From Exiguobacterium sp. TNDT2 (GTDB lineage Bacteria; Bacillota; Bacilli; Exiguobacteriales; Exiguobacteriaceae), in the NCBI RefSeq assembly GCF_003331145.1, contig NZ_QLVE01000011.1, positions 111,477 through 175,476 on the forward strand: a stretch of 64,000 bases of DNA. Reading direction: 5' to 3'. The translations under genes and the position numbers were made by a program. Below the pieces are notes generated by a model that worked only from the letters and a program-made list of their open reading frames with translations, was not told the DNA's origin and did not search any database. The stretch's first letter is position 1. The number at the start of each line of letters is the position of its first letter. This document shows positions 44,769-55,406 of this stretch, in pieces.

Positions 44769-46532
44769 TTATGACATCAGACGTTGGCCAGATTGAAGTT
44801 CGTACATCTTTTTGTACAGCCCATCCTGTTTTAAAAGCGCCTGATGGTTACCTCGTTCGACGATCTCACCCCGATGAAGGACGAGAATCAAGTCGGCATC
44901 TTGAATCGTCGACAGTCGGTGCGCGATGGCGATGGTCGTCCGGCCGCGTCTCATTCGGTCGAGGGCGAGCTGGACGCGCTCCTCGGTCTCGGTATCAATC
45001 GAACTCGTCGCCTCGTCCAAAATCAATATCTTCGGATCACGAGCGACCGTACGCGCGAACGCGAGCAGTTGCCGTTCCCCGCTCGAGAATGTCGCGCCGC
45101 GCTCACCGACCGTATGTCCGTAACCGGCCTCAAGCTTCTCGACGAACGTATGAGCTTGCACGAACTCGGCCGCTTCCCGGACTTTGTCCGAGTCGATCGT
45201 CGGATTGAACAGTTTCAAGTTATCCTCGATCGTCCCTGTGAACAAAAATGGATCTTGGAGCACAAGCCCGACTTTGGCTCGGAGCTCGGCTTCCTCGAAC
45301 TGCTCAATCGGATACCCGTCGATCGTGATTTGGCCTGATTGATACGGATAGAACCGGGTCAACAGGTTGATAATCGAACTCTTCCCGCTCCCCGTATGAC
45401 CGACGAGTGCGACCGTCTCGCCTGGCTTGGCGACGAATGAGATGTGCTTCAAGACGTCGACTTCCCCATCGTAGCTGAACGTGACGTTCTCGAACCGGAC
45501 TTCCCCGGAGCCAATCTCAGCCGCTCCATCGAGGCTCTTGCCTGGGGCCGGTTCATCCGTGTCCAAAATTTTGAAGACACGGTCCGCCGAGACGACCGCT
45601 TGCTGAAACTCGCTCAAGCGTTGCATAATATCGAGCACGGGACGGAAAATCCGCTCGATATAACTGATGAACGCGTAGACGACCCCGACTTGCACTTGCT
45701 CGGTCGTCGACAAGACGCCGTAATAGCCGAGCAGTCCAATGATGGAGAAGGCGAGCAACAGCTCGATGATCGGTCGCAGCAACATGCTGTCGAGCTTCAA
45801 GTTTCGATAACGTGCCTCTTGGTGGGCCTCGTTCGTTTCTTCGAACTGGCGGACGAGCCGCTCTTCTTGTCGGAACTGTTGAACGATTCCCATCCCGTTG
45901 ATCGATTCATTCAATTGCCCGTTCAATTGTGACAACAAGTCACGCACTTGGGCAAAATATTTTGTCGAATAGCGGCGATACGCCCAGATGATGAGCCAGA
46001 ACAGCGGAACAAGGACGAGCCCCATCGTCGCGAGCGTCGGTTCGAGGATATAAAGGAACACGTACGTCCCGACCAATTGAACTGCTGACTGTACGAACGT
46101 GCTCATTACCCCGACATACAGTTCCTTGACGGCCTCGGTGTCGTTCGTGATTCGAGAGACAAGCACTCCCGCCGGAGTCCGGTCAAAGTAGGCGAGCCGC
46201 ATCCCCATCACATGTCGGAAGATATCCATCCGGATGCTTTGCACGATCTTCAAGGCAATCTTTTGGAACGAAATCGACTGCAAGTAGTCGAAGATGATCG
46301 CCGACACATGCAAGACCAAATAGACGACGAGCAATGTGACGACCCAGTTCGTCGGATAGACGCCTGGCGTCACGAACTCATCAATGAACACTTTAATCAA
46401 AAACGGTCCGGCGAGCTTCGCACCGGTGGCGAGCAACAAGAACACAAAAGCGAGTCCGAGCGGACGTGCGTAGCGGTTCGTGTAGGCTAACAGGCGTTTG
46501 ATGACCGCCCATTCCTGAACGTCATGCTTCAT
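44769..46532 (-). CDS. Heterodimeric ABC exporter, subunit with consensus Walker B
   Basis: This half-exporter of 587 residues has six membrane helices then an ATPase domain. Walker A is GHTGSGKSS near residue 378, and Walker B LILDEATSSID keeps the catalytic Glu. The signature is FSSGERQ instead of LSGGQ. In a heterodimer this altered signature faces the Walker sites of the partner, whose catalytic Glu is Asp, giving one degenerate and one consensus ATP site as in BmrCD or TM287/288. The start is ATG 46532, after GAAGGAGGT. It overlaps the partner gene by 11 bases. Multidrug or lipid export is a family inference. Confidence 0.92.
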   Translation of the reverse strand: MKHDVQEWAVIKRLLAYTNRYARPLGLAFVFLLLATGAKLAGPFLIKVFIDEFVTPGVYPTNWVVTLLVVYLVLHVSAIIFDYLQSISFQKIALKIVQSIRMDIFRHVMGMRLAYFDRTPAGVLVSRITNDTEAVKELYVGVMSTFVQSAVQLVGTYVFLYILEPTLATMGLVLVPLFWLIIWAYRRYSTKYFAQVRDLLSQLNGQLNESINGMGIVQQFRQEERLVRQFEETNEAHQEARYRNLKLDSMLLRPIIELLLAFSIIGLLGYYGVLSTTEQVQVGVVYAFISYIERIFRPVLDIMQRLSEFQQAVVSADRVFKILDTDEPAPGKSLDGAAEIGSGEVRFENVTFSYDGEVDVLKHISFVAKPGETVALVGHTGSGKSSIINLLTRFYPYQSGQITIDGYPIEQFEEAELRAKVGLVLQDPFLFTGTIEDNLKLFNPTIDSDKVREAAEFVQAHTFVEKLEAGYGHTVGERGATFSSGERQLLAFARTVARDPKILILDEATSSIDTETEERVQLALDRMRRGRTTIAIAHRLSTIQDADLILVLHRGEIVERGNHQALLKQDGLYKKMYELQSGQRLMS

Positions 46533-48285
46533 GGTGGCCACCTCCTTCGACAATCGCCTCGAGTTGTTGGCGATCGTACGTGTCTTTGTACCAACCGGGC
46601 TGGCGAATCAAGTCCTGATGACGCCCGCGTTGGATGATTCGACCGTCCTCAAGGACGAGAATCTCATCAGCATGCTCGACCGCAGACAGTCGATGCGCCA
46701 CGATCAAGCGGGACTGGTCAGGGTTCCCGGTCCGGAAATGCTCGATGATCGCCTCCTCCGTCTTCGCATCGACAGCCGAGAGGGCATCGTCGAGGATCAA
46801 CACGTCCGCCTCAATCATGAGGGCACGTGCGATTGAAATCCGTTGCTTCTGACCACCCGACAACGTCACACCCCGTTCCCCGACGAGCGTGGCGTATCCT
46901 TCCGGCAGCCGCATGATGTCATCATGAACCTCGGCGATTTTGGCCGCCTCCATGATTTCGTCGAGTTTCGCTTCCGGTTTGCCGAATGCGATATTGTTCG
47001 CAATCGAATCGCTGAACAAGAAATGATCTTGCGGGACGACGGCGACTTTATCGAGCAGAAGTGATTTTTTCACTTGGCGAATGTTGACACCACCGATTTT
47101 GATCGTCCCATCATGTACGTCATACTCTCGTGTCAACAAGCGTACAATCGTCGTCTTACCAGAACCGGTACGGCCGACGAGTCCGAGCGTCCGTCCGCGT
47201 TCGAGGCGGAATGTGACGTCTTGCAGGACGGGCGTCTCGTCATAGCGGAACGCACGAATATCCGCTTCGATCTCCGAATGGGCGAGTTTCGTCGCCGCCA
47301 TCGGGTCATCCTGAATCTCAGGTTTGACGGCGAGCATCCGCTCGATCCGGTCGTAAGACGCCCGCCCTCGTTCGACGATATTGAACAGCCAGCCGAACGC
47401 GAGCATCGGCCATGTGAGCAAGCCGAGATAGGCGGTGAAACTAACGATTTGTCCGATGGTCAGCTCGCCTTGTTCAATCAAATACGCGCCATAACCGATC
47501 GACAAGATATACGAGAGGCCTACAATCCCGAAGATGGTCGGGTCGTACAAGGCGTCGATTTTCGCGACACGTACGTTTTTCGCCATGACTTCGTCGGATA
47601 GCTTCTCGAACGAGTCAACGTCGCGGCCGACTTCCCCGGTCGACTTCAACACCCGGACACCGCTGACGCTCTCTTGGACTTTATCGTTCAGTTCAGAGAA
47701 CGCCGCTTGGGCGACCCCGAACCGATTATGTAAGAGTTTGCCGTATCGCGTCGTCAACGCGACCATGATCGGCAGCGGCAACAATGCCACGACCGTCAAC
47801 TTCCAACTGATGGTCGTCACCATGGTGATGATGACGAACGTTCCCATGGTGATGCTATCGACGAGTGTCAAAATCCCCGCACCCGCCGTCGTCGAGACGG
47901 CCTGGACATCGTTTGTCGCATGGGCCATCAAATCCCCGACCCGCGACTTCTTATAAAACCGTTGATCTAAATCGGTGAAATGACGATAGAGCTGACTCCG
48001 CAACATCCGACCGAGCCGAATTGAAGCCCCAAAGATGAAGTATCGCCAGAAGAAGCGGGCCACATAGTTTCCGATGCCGACGGCCGCGAGCCCGCCGAGC
48101 AACATCCACAATAAATCTGTTCCGAGCGTGTCCCGGTTAATCTCATCGACGACTCGGCCGATGATGCGCGGCGGTATGAGTTCGAGCGCCGCGACGAACA
48201 TGAGCAGGATGATGCCAAGTGCATACGTCCGCCATTCAAGTTTGAAGAACCAAGCCAGTTGTTTAAAAACGCGAATTGGAAACAC
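46522..48285 (-). CDS. Heterodimeric ABC exporter, subunit with degenerate Walker B
   Basis: This half-exporter of up to 587 residues has six helices, then Walker A GRTGSGKTT near residue 370, a consensus TLSGGQKQR signature, and Walker B LILDDALSAVD, with Asp in place of the catalytic Glu. It is the natural partner of the next gene, with which it overlaps. The start is uncertain: GTG 48285 is in frame but lies directly against its GGGGG ribosome site, while an ATT at 48276 has ideal spacing. It resembles YheI of Bacillus. Confidence 0.9.
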   Translation of the reverse strand: MFPIRVFKQLAWFFKLEWRTYALGIILLMFVAALELIPPRIIGRVVDEINRDTLGTDLLWMLLGGLAAVGIGNYVARFFWRYFIFGASIRLGRMLRSQLYRHFTDLDQRFYKKSRVGDLMAHATNDVQAVSTTAGAGILTLVDSITMGTFVIITMVTTISWKLTVVALLPLPIMVALTTRYGKLLHNRFGVAQAAFSELNDKVQESVSGVRVLKSTGEVGRDVDSFEKLSDEVMAKNVRVAKIDALYDPTIFGIVGLSYILSIGYGAYLIEQGELTIGQIVSFTAYLGLLTWPMLAFGWLFNIVERGRASYDRIERMLAVKPEIQDDPMAATKLAHSEIEADIRAFRYDETPVLQDVTFRLERGRTLGLVGRTGSGKTTIVRLLTREYDVHDGTIKIGGVNIRQVKKSLLLDKVAVVPQDHFLFSDSIANNIAFGKPEAKLDEIMEAAKIAEVHDDIMRLPEGYATLVGERGVTLSGGQKQRISIARALMIEADVLILDDALSAVDAKTEEAIIEHFRTGNPDQSRLIVAHRLSAVEHADEILVLEDGRIIQRGRHQDLIRQPGWYKDTYDRQQLEAIVEGGGHHEA

Positions 48286-48363
48286 CCCCTATGTTGTCTT
48301 GAATTCAGACTATTCTTTTAGGGTAGCGAAAGTTGGTTCAATTGTCTAACAAAAACTGGATAC

Positions 48364-48392
48364 AAAAAGCACTTTGCGGGCGCAAAGTGCTT
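48364..48392 (-). terminator. yneF terminator
   Basis: On the minus strand AAGCACTTTGC pairs with GCAAAGTGCTT around GCCC, ending TTTG. Confidence 0.88.
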
Positions 48393-48405
48393 CGGTCAAT
48401 CAAGT

Positions 48406-48636
48406 TTATTTCTTTTCGTTCTTCATTTGAACGTTCATGGCGCGCATCACTTGGTTGACTTTCTTCTGTGACGGCTTTTGGCCCATTTGCATCATCAATG
48501 TACGTATCATATCTTCGTTGATTGGCGGGTTCTGTTCGAGGTAGTTCATCATGTATTTACGAGCGATAAAGAAACCGATCGCAATACCCCCGATTAACGC
48601 TGCCACAATCAGAAGAATCCAGAATAATGTACTCAA
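48406..48636 (-). CDS. yneF: UPF0154 membrane protein YneF
   Basis: This 76-residue protein has one N-terminal membrane helix (about residues 4-25) and the family block [41 protein letters not shown]. YneF is widespread in Bacilli and of unknown function. It sits downstream of tkt, as in B. subtilis. The start is TTG 48636, seven bases after GGAGG. It is transcribed separately from tkt, which has its own terminator. Confidence 0.9.
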   Translation of the reverse strand: MSTLFWILLIVAALIGGIAIGFFIARKYMMNYLEQNPPINEDMIRTLMMQMGQKPSQKKVNQVMRAMNVQMKNEKK

Positions 48637-48712
48637 GGCTTAACCTCCTCTACCATATGAAACATCGTTTTTTACTATACACTATATTATGCTAATTCGC
48701 TAGTCGTCTGTA

Positions 48713-48746
48713 AAAAAAGTGGTGACCCAAAACTTCTGGGCCACCA
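48713..48746 (-). terminator. tkt terminator
   Basis: On the minus strand GGTGGCCCA pairs with TGGGTCACC (one mismatch), then ACTTTTTTT. Confidence 0.8.
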
Positions 48747-48760
48747 AGGAAAGTATGTGA

Positions 48761-50743
48761 TTAAAGTGATTTGACAGCATCAACGACGTTGTCAACCGAC
48801 ATGCCGTATTCTTTCATGAGGAGATCCCCAGGGGCAGATGCGCCGAACTTGTCGATGCCGAGCACTTTTCCGCCGAATCCGACGTACTTGTACCAGCCGA
48901 GGGTCGCGCCCGCTTCGAGCGAGACACGTTTCGTGATTGACGACGGAAGGACTGATTCTTTATACTCTGCCGATTGCGCTTCGAACAATTCCCAAGAAGG
49001 CATCGAGACGACAGCCGCGTTCACGCCTTCAGCTGCGAGTGCTTCGCGTGCTTCGACAAGGACGTGCACTTCAGAACCTGTACCAAGAAGAAGGACATCA
49101 GCCTCGCTTGAGTTACCGGCGACGACATAACCACCTTTAGCCGCATCTTCAATCGACGTGCCAACGAGTTCTGGCAATGCTTGACGCGTCAAGACGAGAA
49201 GCGATGGTGTCGTTTTCGTCGTGATTGCCTGCTTCCAAGCCGCGATCGTCTCTTTTCCGTCAGCTGGACGGATAACAGACAAGTTCGGCATCGCACGGAA
49301 GCTCATCAAGTGCTCGACCGGTTCGTGCGTCGGGCCGTCTTCGCCGACCGCGATCGAATCGTGCGTCAAGACGAACGTTGATGGGATTCCCATGAGCGCA
49401 GCGAGTCGAACCGCTGGGCGCAAGTAGTCTGAGAAGACGAAGAAGGTCGCGCCGTAAGGAAGGACCCCACCGTGGAGCGCCATTCCGTTGACGGCAGCTG
49501 CCATCGCGAATTCACGGACACCGAACCAGATGTTGCGGCCGGCTGGATCTTCATCGAAGTCCGCAGCGCCTTTAATCATCGTGTTGTTCGAACCTGCGAG
49601 GTCAGCCGAACCACCGAAGAGCGTCGGGACCGCTTTGGCGATCGCGTTCAACACTTCACCGCTCGTTTGACGCGTCGCTTTTTTCGAACCGATTTCGAAC
49701 GTCGGCAATTCGCTGTCCCATCCTTCTGGGAGCTCGTTGTTCATCGCACGCTCGAACTGGGCACCGAGTTCAGGGTACGCTGACTTGTAAGCTTCGACGA
49801 GTTCGTTCCAGTCCGCTTCATGCTTCGCGCCTGGCTCAACGACTTTATCATTGAACAAATCGTATACTTCGTTTGGGACGTAGAAGTTCTCGCCTTCCCA
49901 CTTATAGAACTGCTTCGTGAGCTCAATTTCAGCTTCGCCGAGCGGAGCACCGTGTGATGCCGATTTGCCTGACTTGTTCGGTGAACCGAAACCGATGACC
50001 GTCTTCACTTCGATGAGGGTTGGTTTCGACGTCTCCGCTTTCGCTTCGTCAATCGCCTTTGCGATTGTATCGATATCCGTACCGTCTTCGACGCGGATGA
50101 CTTGCCAACCGTAGGCGTTGAAACGATCTTCGACGCTCTCTGAGAACGACTTGTGAAGGTCGCCATCAAGTGAGATGTCGTTTGAATCATAAAGGACGAC
50201 AAGTTTGCCGAGTTTCAAGTGACCAGCGAGTGAGGCAGCTTCTGCCGACACGCCTTCCATCAGGTCACCGTCTCCACAAATCCCGTATGTGAAGTGGTCA
50301 ACCACTTTGAACTCATCACGGTTGTATGTCGCTTCCAAATGCTTCTCAGCCATTGCCATCCCGACTGCCATGGCGATCCCTTGTCCGAGCGGTCCAGTCG
50401 TCGCATCGACGCCAGCCGTGTGACGGTACTCTGGATGTCCAGGCGTCTTCGAATCCATTTGACGGAACGATTTGAGATCGTCGAGTGAAAGGTCGTAACC
50501 AGATAAGTGAAGAAGCGAGTACAAGAGCATCGAACCGTGTCCCGCTGAAAGAACGAACCGATCGCGGTTGAACCAGTGCGGATTTTTCGGGTTGTGACGC
50601 ATCTTATCCGTCCAAAGTGTGAACGCCATCGGAGCCGCACCCATCGGCATACCCGGGTGACCAGAGTTCGCTTTTTGGACCGCGTCAATCGAGAGCGTCC
50701 GAATCGAGTTAATCGCTAATAATTCTTTAGTAGTTGTTTCCAC
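48761..50743 (-). CDS. tkt: Transketolase
   Basis: Transketolase moves two-carbon ketol units between sugar phosphates in the pentose phosphate pathway, using thiamine diphosphate. The roughly 660-residue protein has [23 protein letters not shown] near the N-terminus, the ThDP motif GDGDLMEG (about residue 155) ending in NDIS, and the middle-domain signature [14 protein letters not shown] favour GTG 50743, nine bases after AGAGG; the ATG nine bases earlier abuts that site. It lies between ynzC and yneF as in Bacillus. Confidence 0.95.
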   Translation of the reverse strand: METTTKELLAINSIRTLSIDAVQKANSGHPGMPMGAAPMAFTLWTDKMRHNPKNPHWFNRDRFVLSAGHGSMLLYSLLHLSGYDLSLDDLKSFRQMDSKTPGHPEYRHTAGVDATTGPLGQGIAMAVGMAMAEKHLEATYNRDEFKVVDHFTYGICGDGDLMEGVSAEAASLAGHLKLGKLVVLYDSNDISLDGDLHKSFSESVEDRFNAYGWQVIRVEDGTDIDTIAKAIDEAKAETSKPTLIEVKTVIGFGSPNKSGKSASHGAPLGEAEIELTKQFYKWEGENFYVPNEVYDLFNDKVVEPGAKHEADWNELVEAYKSAYPELGAQFERAMNNELPEGWDSELPTFEIGSKKATRQTSGEVLNAIAKAVPTLFGGSADLAGSNNTMIKGAADFDEDPAGRNIWFGVREFAMAAAVNGMALHGGVLPYGATFFVFSDYLRPAVRLAALMGIPSTFVLTHDSIAVGEDGPTHEPVEHLMSFRAMPNLSVIRPADGKETIAAWKQAITTKTTPSLLVLTRQALPELVGTSIEDAAKGGYVVAGNSSEADVLLLGTGSEVHVLVEAREALAAEGVNAAVVSMPSWELFEAQSAEYKESVLPSSITKRVSLEAGATLGWYKYVGFGGKVLGIDKFGASAPGDLLMKEYGMSVDNVVDAVKSL

Positions 50744-50913
50744 TAATTTCATCCTCTCTGTTGTTACAAAGTTTCTACCCGTCATATTTTAGCACACTCA
50801 TTCGTGTGTCACAACTAATTAATTAGTATAACACATTAAGTGGAATCGTTTACTTCCTAACGCTTGAAAACGCATCAATGGGTCCCCCTGATCCCCGTTC
50901 GCGTATAACAAAC

Positions 50914-50944
50914 ATGCACATCCTATATGAAATAGGATGTGCAT
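50914..50944 (-). terminator. Hairpin after ynzC
   Basis: A perfect 13-bp inverted repeat, ATGCACATCCTAT / ATAGGATGTGCAT, has a five-base loop. On the minus strand it is followed by GTTTGTT, a weak T tract. It marks the end of the SOS operon. Confidence 0.75.
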
Positions 50945-50950
50945 TAATGA

Positions 50951-51184
50951 TCACTCCGAGCGATGTCGTTCCTGCTCGTTTTTCAATTTTTCAGGCGTCA
51001 CGTCGTTCCCGTCTGGATCGACGACCTTCATTCCCATCATCTGTGATTTGAATGATTGGCGGAACGCTTGCAAATATTGTTGGCGCAGCGTTTGCTGCTC
51101 GTCCATCTCTTGTGGTGATAGTCCGTCTGTCTTCGCTTTGTTGGCGAGAAAATTGATTCGCTCCAATTGTTCAGGTGCTAGCAT
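50951..51184 (-). CDS. ynzC: DUF896 protein YnzC
   Basis: This 77-residue protein with a helical hairpin fold matches the UPF0291/DUF896 family: ERINFLANKAKTDGLSPQEMDEQQTLRQQYLQAFR followed by MMGMKVVDPDGNDVTPEKL. In B. subtilis ynzC is the third gene of the LexA-controlled yneA-yneB-ynzC operon; the same order holds here. Its function is unknown. ATG 51184 follows GAGAGGGGG. Confidence 0.9.
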   Translation of the reverse strand: MLAPEQLERINFLANKAKTDGLSPQEMDEQQTLRQQYLQAFRQSFKSQMMGMKVVDPDGNDVTPEKLKNEQERHRSE

Positions 51185-51244
51185 CAGGCTCGCCCCCTCT
51201 CTACTGAATTTGTTCTTCTACTGTACAAAATCAGCGAACAGGAA

Positions 51245-51919
<675 letters not shown>

Positions 51920-51961
51920 CTACGATACACAGGTTCGGGGGCTGTTCGCAATCAGAAAAGA

Positions 51962-52198
51962 TTATTCGGCAGCGAACCACGTCGGCTTGTCGTCTTCTTC
52001 CTTAGTACGTTCGGCGAGAAGCTGTGCTTCGAGTGATTCAGCTTCCGTCATGGCGACTTCTTCTTCGATGCTATGCTCAATCACCGGTTCAGTCACGACG
52101 ACATCGGTGTCGTGGCGCATCTCTCCGACCATATAAAACGCGAACATTCCAAGTGCCAACATACCGACTAAAATGATGCCATTGACTGTGTCTCTCAT
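51962..52198 (-). CDS. YneA-position small membrane protein (possible SOS division inhibitor)
   Basis: This 78-residue protein has one N-terminal membrane helix (about residues 8-28) and a very acidic tail. B. subtilis YneA, in the same place, is about 105 residues with a membrane helix and a LysM domain and delays division during SOS. No LysM motif is visible here, so this is a positional counterpart at most. ATG 52198 follows AGGAGGTAA. It is the first gene of the LexA-controlled operon divergent from lexA. Confidence 0.65.
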   Translation of the reverse strand: MRDTVNGIILVGMLALGMFAFYMVGEMRHDTDVVVTEPVIEHSIEEEVAMTEAESLEAQLLAERTKEEDDKPTWFAAE

Positions 52199-52235
52199 AA
52201 CGATTACCTCCTGGGAATAAGAATACACGTTCTTA

Positions 52236-52316
52236 AGAACGTCTGTTCGTTTATTTGTTCTCATCATAAAACAAGAACTTCTGTTCGGTCAAGCAGAAAA
52301 AACGAACGAATGTTTG
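52236..52316. promoter_or_regulatory. Three LexA (SOS) boxes between lexA and the yneA-like operon
   Basis: Boxes read against the Bacillus consensus CGAACRNRYGTTYC: 52236-52249 (reverse strand CGAACAGACGTTCT, 13 of 14), 52274-52287 (reverse CGAACAGAAGTTCT, 12 of 14) and 52303-52316 (CGAACGAATGTTTG, 13 of 14). The third overlaps the likely lexA -35 region (TTGTGC 52315-52320). LexA should repress both divergent transcripts until DNA damage. Confidence 0.88.
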
Positions 52317-52402
52317 TGCGCTCATGTGTTCTTGTGTTAAACTAAACCCATAAAGAATAGGATGCGTTCGCAGGTTATTCGACATAATCGAGGTGAAATC
52401 CA

Positions 52403-53023
52403 TTGAAAAAAATGTCAGCAAGACAACAACAGATTCTTGATTTTATAAAAGCCGAAGTTCGGGCAAAAGGTTATCCTCCTTCAGTCCGTGAAATCGGAGA
52501 AGCAGTCGGTCTCGCATCGAGTTCGACCGTCCACGGTCACTTGGACCGTCTTGAAAAGCGTGGATTGATTCGACGTGACAAGACGAAACCACGCGCCATC
52601 GAGATTTTAGATGAAGATACGTCAGTCGTCGAAGACCATGATACCGTCATGTACGTGCCGGTCATTGGGAAAGTCACGGCCGGTACGCCGATCACGGCGA
52701 TCGAGAACGTGGAAGAACACTTCCCGCTCCCGGCCCATGTCGTTGGTTCTGACAACGTCTATATGCTCTCGGTCTCGGGAGACTCGATGATCAACGCCGG
52801 CATCTTGGACGGGGATCGCGTCCTCGTCCGCCAACAGAACACGGCCGACAATGGAGAGATTGTCGTCGCCATGACAGATGAAGGCGAAGCGACCGTGAAG
52901 CGGATTTACAAAGAAGCTTCGAAAGTACGTCTCCAGCCGGAGAACGACGAGCTTGAAGCGATGTATTTCGACAACGTGTCGATTTTAGGGAAGGTCATCG
53001 GTGTATACCGTACGATTCACTAA
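52403..53023 (+). CDS. lexA: LexA repressor
   Basis: LexA represses SOS genes and cleaves itself when RecA forms filaments on single-stranded DNA. The 206-residue protein has the winged helix ([12 protein letters not shown] to [22 protein letters not shown]), the Ala-Gly cleavage site in VTAGTPI, the catalytic Ser in SGDSM and the Lys in ATVKRI. The start is TTG 52403, seven bases after GAGGTG. Its stop overlaps the start of the DUF2227 gene (TAATG). Confidence 0.96.
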   Translation: MKKMSARQQQILDFIKAEVRAKGYPPSVREIGEAVGLASSSTVHGHLDRLEKRGLIRRDKTKPRAIEILDEDTSVVEDHDTVMYVPVIGKVTAGTPITAIENVEEHFPLPAHVVGSDNVYMLSVSGDSMINAGILDGDRVLVRQQNTADNGEIVVAMTDEGEATVKRIYKEASKVRLQPENDELEAMYFDNVSILGKVIGVYRTIH

Positions 53024-53463
53024 TGGCCAGTGGCAAGACACATACCCGTACGAATCTCGTGGCAATCGGTGCTCTTGCGATTGCCACGCCTTTTATTGAC
53101 ATCGATGTTCCGACCGTGTTCCTATTCGGCGCTTTGATCGGGACGTTCTGGCTCTCCCCGGACCTTGATTTAAAGTCGGACGCCTACTACCGATGGGGAC
53201 CGCTCCGGGGCTTCTGGCTCCCTTACGTGAAACTCATGCCCCATCGATCGCTGTTCTCGCATCTGCCTTTCTTGAGTGACTTGATAAGGGTCGTCTATGT
53301 CGGCTTCCCACTCACACTTATGCTCACGTTCACACCGTACGAGGAAGCTGCTAGAATCTGGCTCGACCTGAACGGGGCGGCCTGCTTCTTCGGCCTCGTC
53401 TTTGCGACGGCGCTGCATACGACGCTTGACTATGCGTCCACATTCTTCAAACGTGCGTTCTAA
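53023..53463 (+). CDS. DUF2227-like metal-binding membrane protein
   Basis: This 146-residue protein has three to four hydrophobic segments and His/Asp motifs typical of DUF2227: SGKTHTRTNL at the start, WLSPDLDLKSDAYYRWGPLRGFWLPYVKLMPHRSLFSHLP, and a late HTTLDYAS. These His/Asp groups suggest a metal site at the membrane, as in YdjM/LrgB-unrelated putative hydrolases; the activity is unproven. ATG 53023 shares bases with the lexA stop codon, so it should be made from the lexA transcript. A terminator follows. Confidence 0.78.
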   Translation: MASGKTHTRTNLVAIGALAIATPFIDIDVPTVFLFGALIGTFWLSPDLDLKSDAYYRWGPLRGFWLPYVKLMPHRSLFSHLPFLSDLIRVVYVGFPLTLMLTFTPYEEAARIWLDLNGAACFFGLVFATALHTTLDYASTFFKRAF

Positions 53464-53469
53464 TCCACT

Positions 53470-53500
53470 GAGGCGTTCCCATAGGGGGAACGCCTCTTCG
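53470..53500 (+). terminator. Terminator of the lexA-DUF2227 transcript
   Basis: GAGGCGTTCCC pairs with GGGAACGCCTC, followed by TTC; the T run is short but the stem is strong. Confidence 0.7.
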
Positions 53501-53504
53501 CGCA

Positions 53505-53541
53505 TCAAAAAAGCACCCGACCCAATAAGGGCCGAGTGCTC
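53505..53541 (-). terminator. glnA terminator
   Basis: On the minus strand AGCACTCGGCCC pairs with GGGTCGGGTGCT (wobbles), followed by TTTTTTGATG. Confidence 0.88.
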
Positions 53542-53555
53542 AAAAATGAATCGAC

Positions 53556-54896
53556 TTAGTAGAGCGTCATGTACTGATCGCGTTCCCACTCTGTCACTTG
53601 CATGCGGAACATGTCCCACTCGATTTCTTTCAACTCGAGGAAGTGTTCACCGATGTGGTCACCGAGAGCATCCATCACAACTTTGTCGGCCCGGAGTACT
53701 TCGAGGGCGTCAAAGAGAGTAGCCGGAAGGTCATCGATTCCGTTGGCCACACGCTCTGGCTTGTCCATCACGTAGATGTTGCTGTCGATTGGCTTCGGTG
53801 CTTTCATGTCTTTTTCGATTCCGTCGAGGCCAGAAGCCAAGAGCGTCGACAAGGCGAGATACGGGTTCGCCGCCGGGTCAACCGAACGCACTTCGATACG
53901 CGTCGAGAGGCCACGGGCCGCCGGTACACGAACGAGTGGTGAACGGTTGCGTGCGCTCCACGCTACGTAGCAAGGTGCTTCGTAACCAGGTACGAGGCGC
54001 TTGTACGAGTTGACAGTCGGGTTACAGACAGCCGTGAACGCACGAGCGTGCTCGAGAATTCCTGCCGTGAAGGCACGGGCTGTATCTGACAATTCCATGT
54101 CGCCGTTCGGGTCGTAGAAGACGTTCGTGTCACCTTTGAAGAGCGACATGTTGGCGTGCATCCCAGAACCGTTGACACCAAAGAGTGGCTTCGGCATGAA
54201 CGTCGCGTGAAGGCCGTATTTCGCCGCGATCGTCTTGACGACGAGTTTGAACGTTTGGATGTTGTCAGCCGTTGTGACTGCATCAGCATATTTGAAGTCG
54301 ATTTCGTGCTGACCTGGAGCGACTTCGTGGTGTGATGCTTCGATTTCGAAGCCCATGTTTTCGAGCTCGATGACGATCTCTTTACGGCAGTTCTCGCCGA
54401 GGTCGACCGGTGCCAAGTCGAAGTAACCGCCTTGGTCGTTGAGTTCGAGTGTCGGTTTGCCGTTCAAGTCTTTCTTAAAGAGGAAGAACTCAGGCTCTGG
54501 TCCGACGTTGAACGCTGTGAAGCCGAGCTTTTGCATGCGCTCAAGGTTACGCTTCAAGCTACCGCGTGGGTCACCGCTGAACGGTGTGCCGTCCGGGTTA
54601 TAAATATCACAAATCAAGCGAGCCACTTTACCGCTGCCGTCTGTCCACGGGAAGACAACCCACGTGTTGAGATCTGGATAGAGGTACATGTCTGATTCCT
54701 CGATGCGTACGAAGCCTTCGATTGAAGAGCCGTCGAACATCATCTTGTTATCAAGTGCTTTATCCAATTGGCTGATTGGCACCTCGACGTTTTTAATCGT
54801 ACCGAGGATATCCGTGAATTGAAGACGAATAAAGCGTACGTCCTCTTCTTGTGCGATCCGTTTGATGTCTTCTTTCGTGAACGTTTTTCTGGCCAT
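53556..54896 (-). CDS. glnA: Glutamine synthetase type I (Bacillus type)
   Basis: GlnA makes glutamine from glutamate, ammonia and ATP, forming a dodecamer. The 446-residue protein has FDGSSIEGF near residue 60, GPEPEFFLF with the metal-binding Glu, [30 protein letters not shown] and [24 protein letters not shown]. The length and the absence of an adenylylation-type insert fit the GSI-alpha class, which binds GlnR and TnrA for feedback control. The start is ATG 54896, after GAGAGGGGA. It follows glnR by 46 bases in one operon. Confidence 0.96.
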   Translation of the reverse strand: MARKTFTKEDIKRIAQEEDVRFIRLQFTDILGTIKNVEVPISQLDKALDNKMMFDGSSIEGFVRIEESDMYLYPDLNTWVVFPWTDGSGKVARLICDIYNPDGTPFSGDPRGSLKRNLERMQKLGFTAFNVGPEPEFFLFKKDLNGKPTLELNDQGGYFDLAPVDLGENCRKEIVIELENMGFEIEASHHEVAPGQHEIDFKYADAVTTADNIQTFKLVVKTIAAKYGLHATFMPKPLFGVNGSGMHANMSLFKGDTNVFYDPNGDMELSDTARAFTAGILEHARAFTAVCNPTVNSYKRLVPGYEAPCYVAWSARNRSPLVRVPAARGLSTRIEVRSVDPAANPYLALSTLLASGLDGIEKDMKAPKPIDSNIYVMDKPERVANGIDDLPATLFDALEVLRADKVVMDALGDHIGEHFLELKEIEWDMFRMQVTEWERDQYMTLY

Positions 54897-54942
54897 GGTA
54901 AAATGTCCCCTCTCACATTGTGTAATGGTTAATGTACTGGCG

Positions 54943-55341
54943 TCATCGATAAAAACGTGACAACTCACCTTGAATGAGCGACGTCTTATTGAAACGGCCA
55001 GCTTCTTGAAGCTGTGTTTTCAATAATTTGTGTAACTCTTGTTCAGAGATCTTCGGTGCTTCATCGACCGGTGCCTTTGGTGATTCCGCATCTTTGGCGT
55101 CCGTGTTATCGAGCATATGACGAATCGCTGCCAAGTTGAAGCCTTGGTCGATAAAATCCTTGATCGTGAGTAGACGTTCGACATCATTAAAGGAATAGAG
55201 CCGTCGTTTCGATTCCGTCCGACTAGGCGAAATCAGACCCTGTTCTTCATAGTACCGAATCTGTCTACCTGTCAGCTGTGTCAAATCTTGAACGATTCCA
55301 ATCGGAAACAACGGGTTGGAGCGACGAAATTGATCGGCCAC
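54943..55341 (-). CDS. glnR: Glutamine synthetase repressor GlnR
   Basis: This MerR-family repressor of 132 residues represses glnRA and other nitrogen genes when glutamine is in excess, through interaction with feedback-inhibited GlnA. The N-terminal winged helix is [46 protein letters not shown]. The C-terminal tail, which senses GlnA, is [25 protein letters not shown] 55341 follows AGGAGGGG. An exact GlnR box lies upstream. Confidence 0.95.
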   Translation of the reverse strand: MADQFRRSNPLFPIGIVQDLTQLTGRQIRYYEEQGLISPSRTESKRRLYSFNDVERLLTIKDFIDQGFNLAAIRHMLDNTDAKDAESPKAPVDEAPKISEQELHKLLKTQLQEAGRFNKTSLIQGELSRFYR

Positions 55342-55373
55342 CTCTTACCCCTCCTTTTCTGTCTCACAATGTG

Positions 55374-55402
55374 AGAATAATACATGACAACTTACCTGTC
55401 AA
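55374..55402 (-). promoter_or_regulatory. Sigma-A promoter of glnRA
   Basis: On the minus strand a perfect TTGACA -35 box (55402-55397) and a TATTCT -10 box (55379-55374) are 17 bases apart. A second dyad, TCTCACAATGTGAGA (55362-55376), overlaps the -10 box. Confidence 0.85.
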
Positions 55403-55406
55403 TAGA

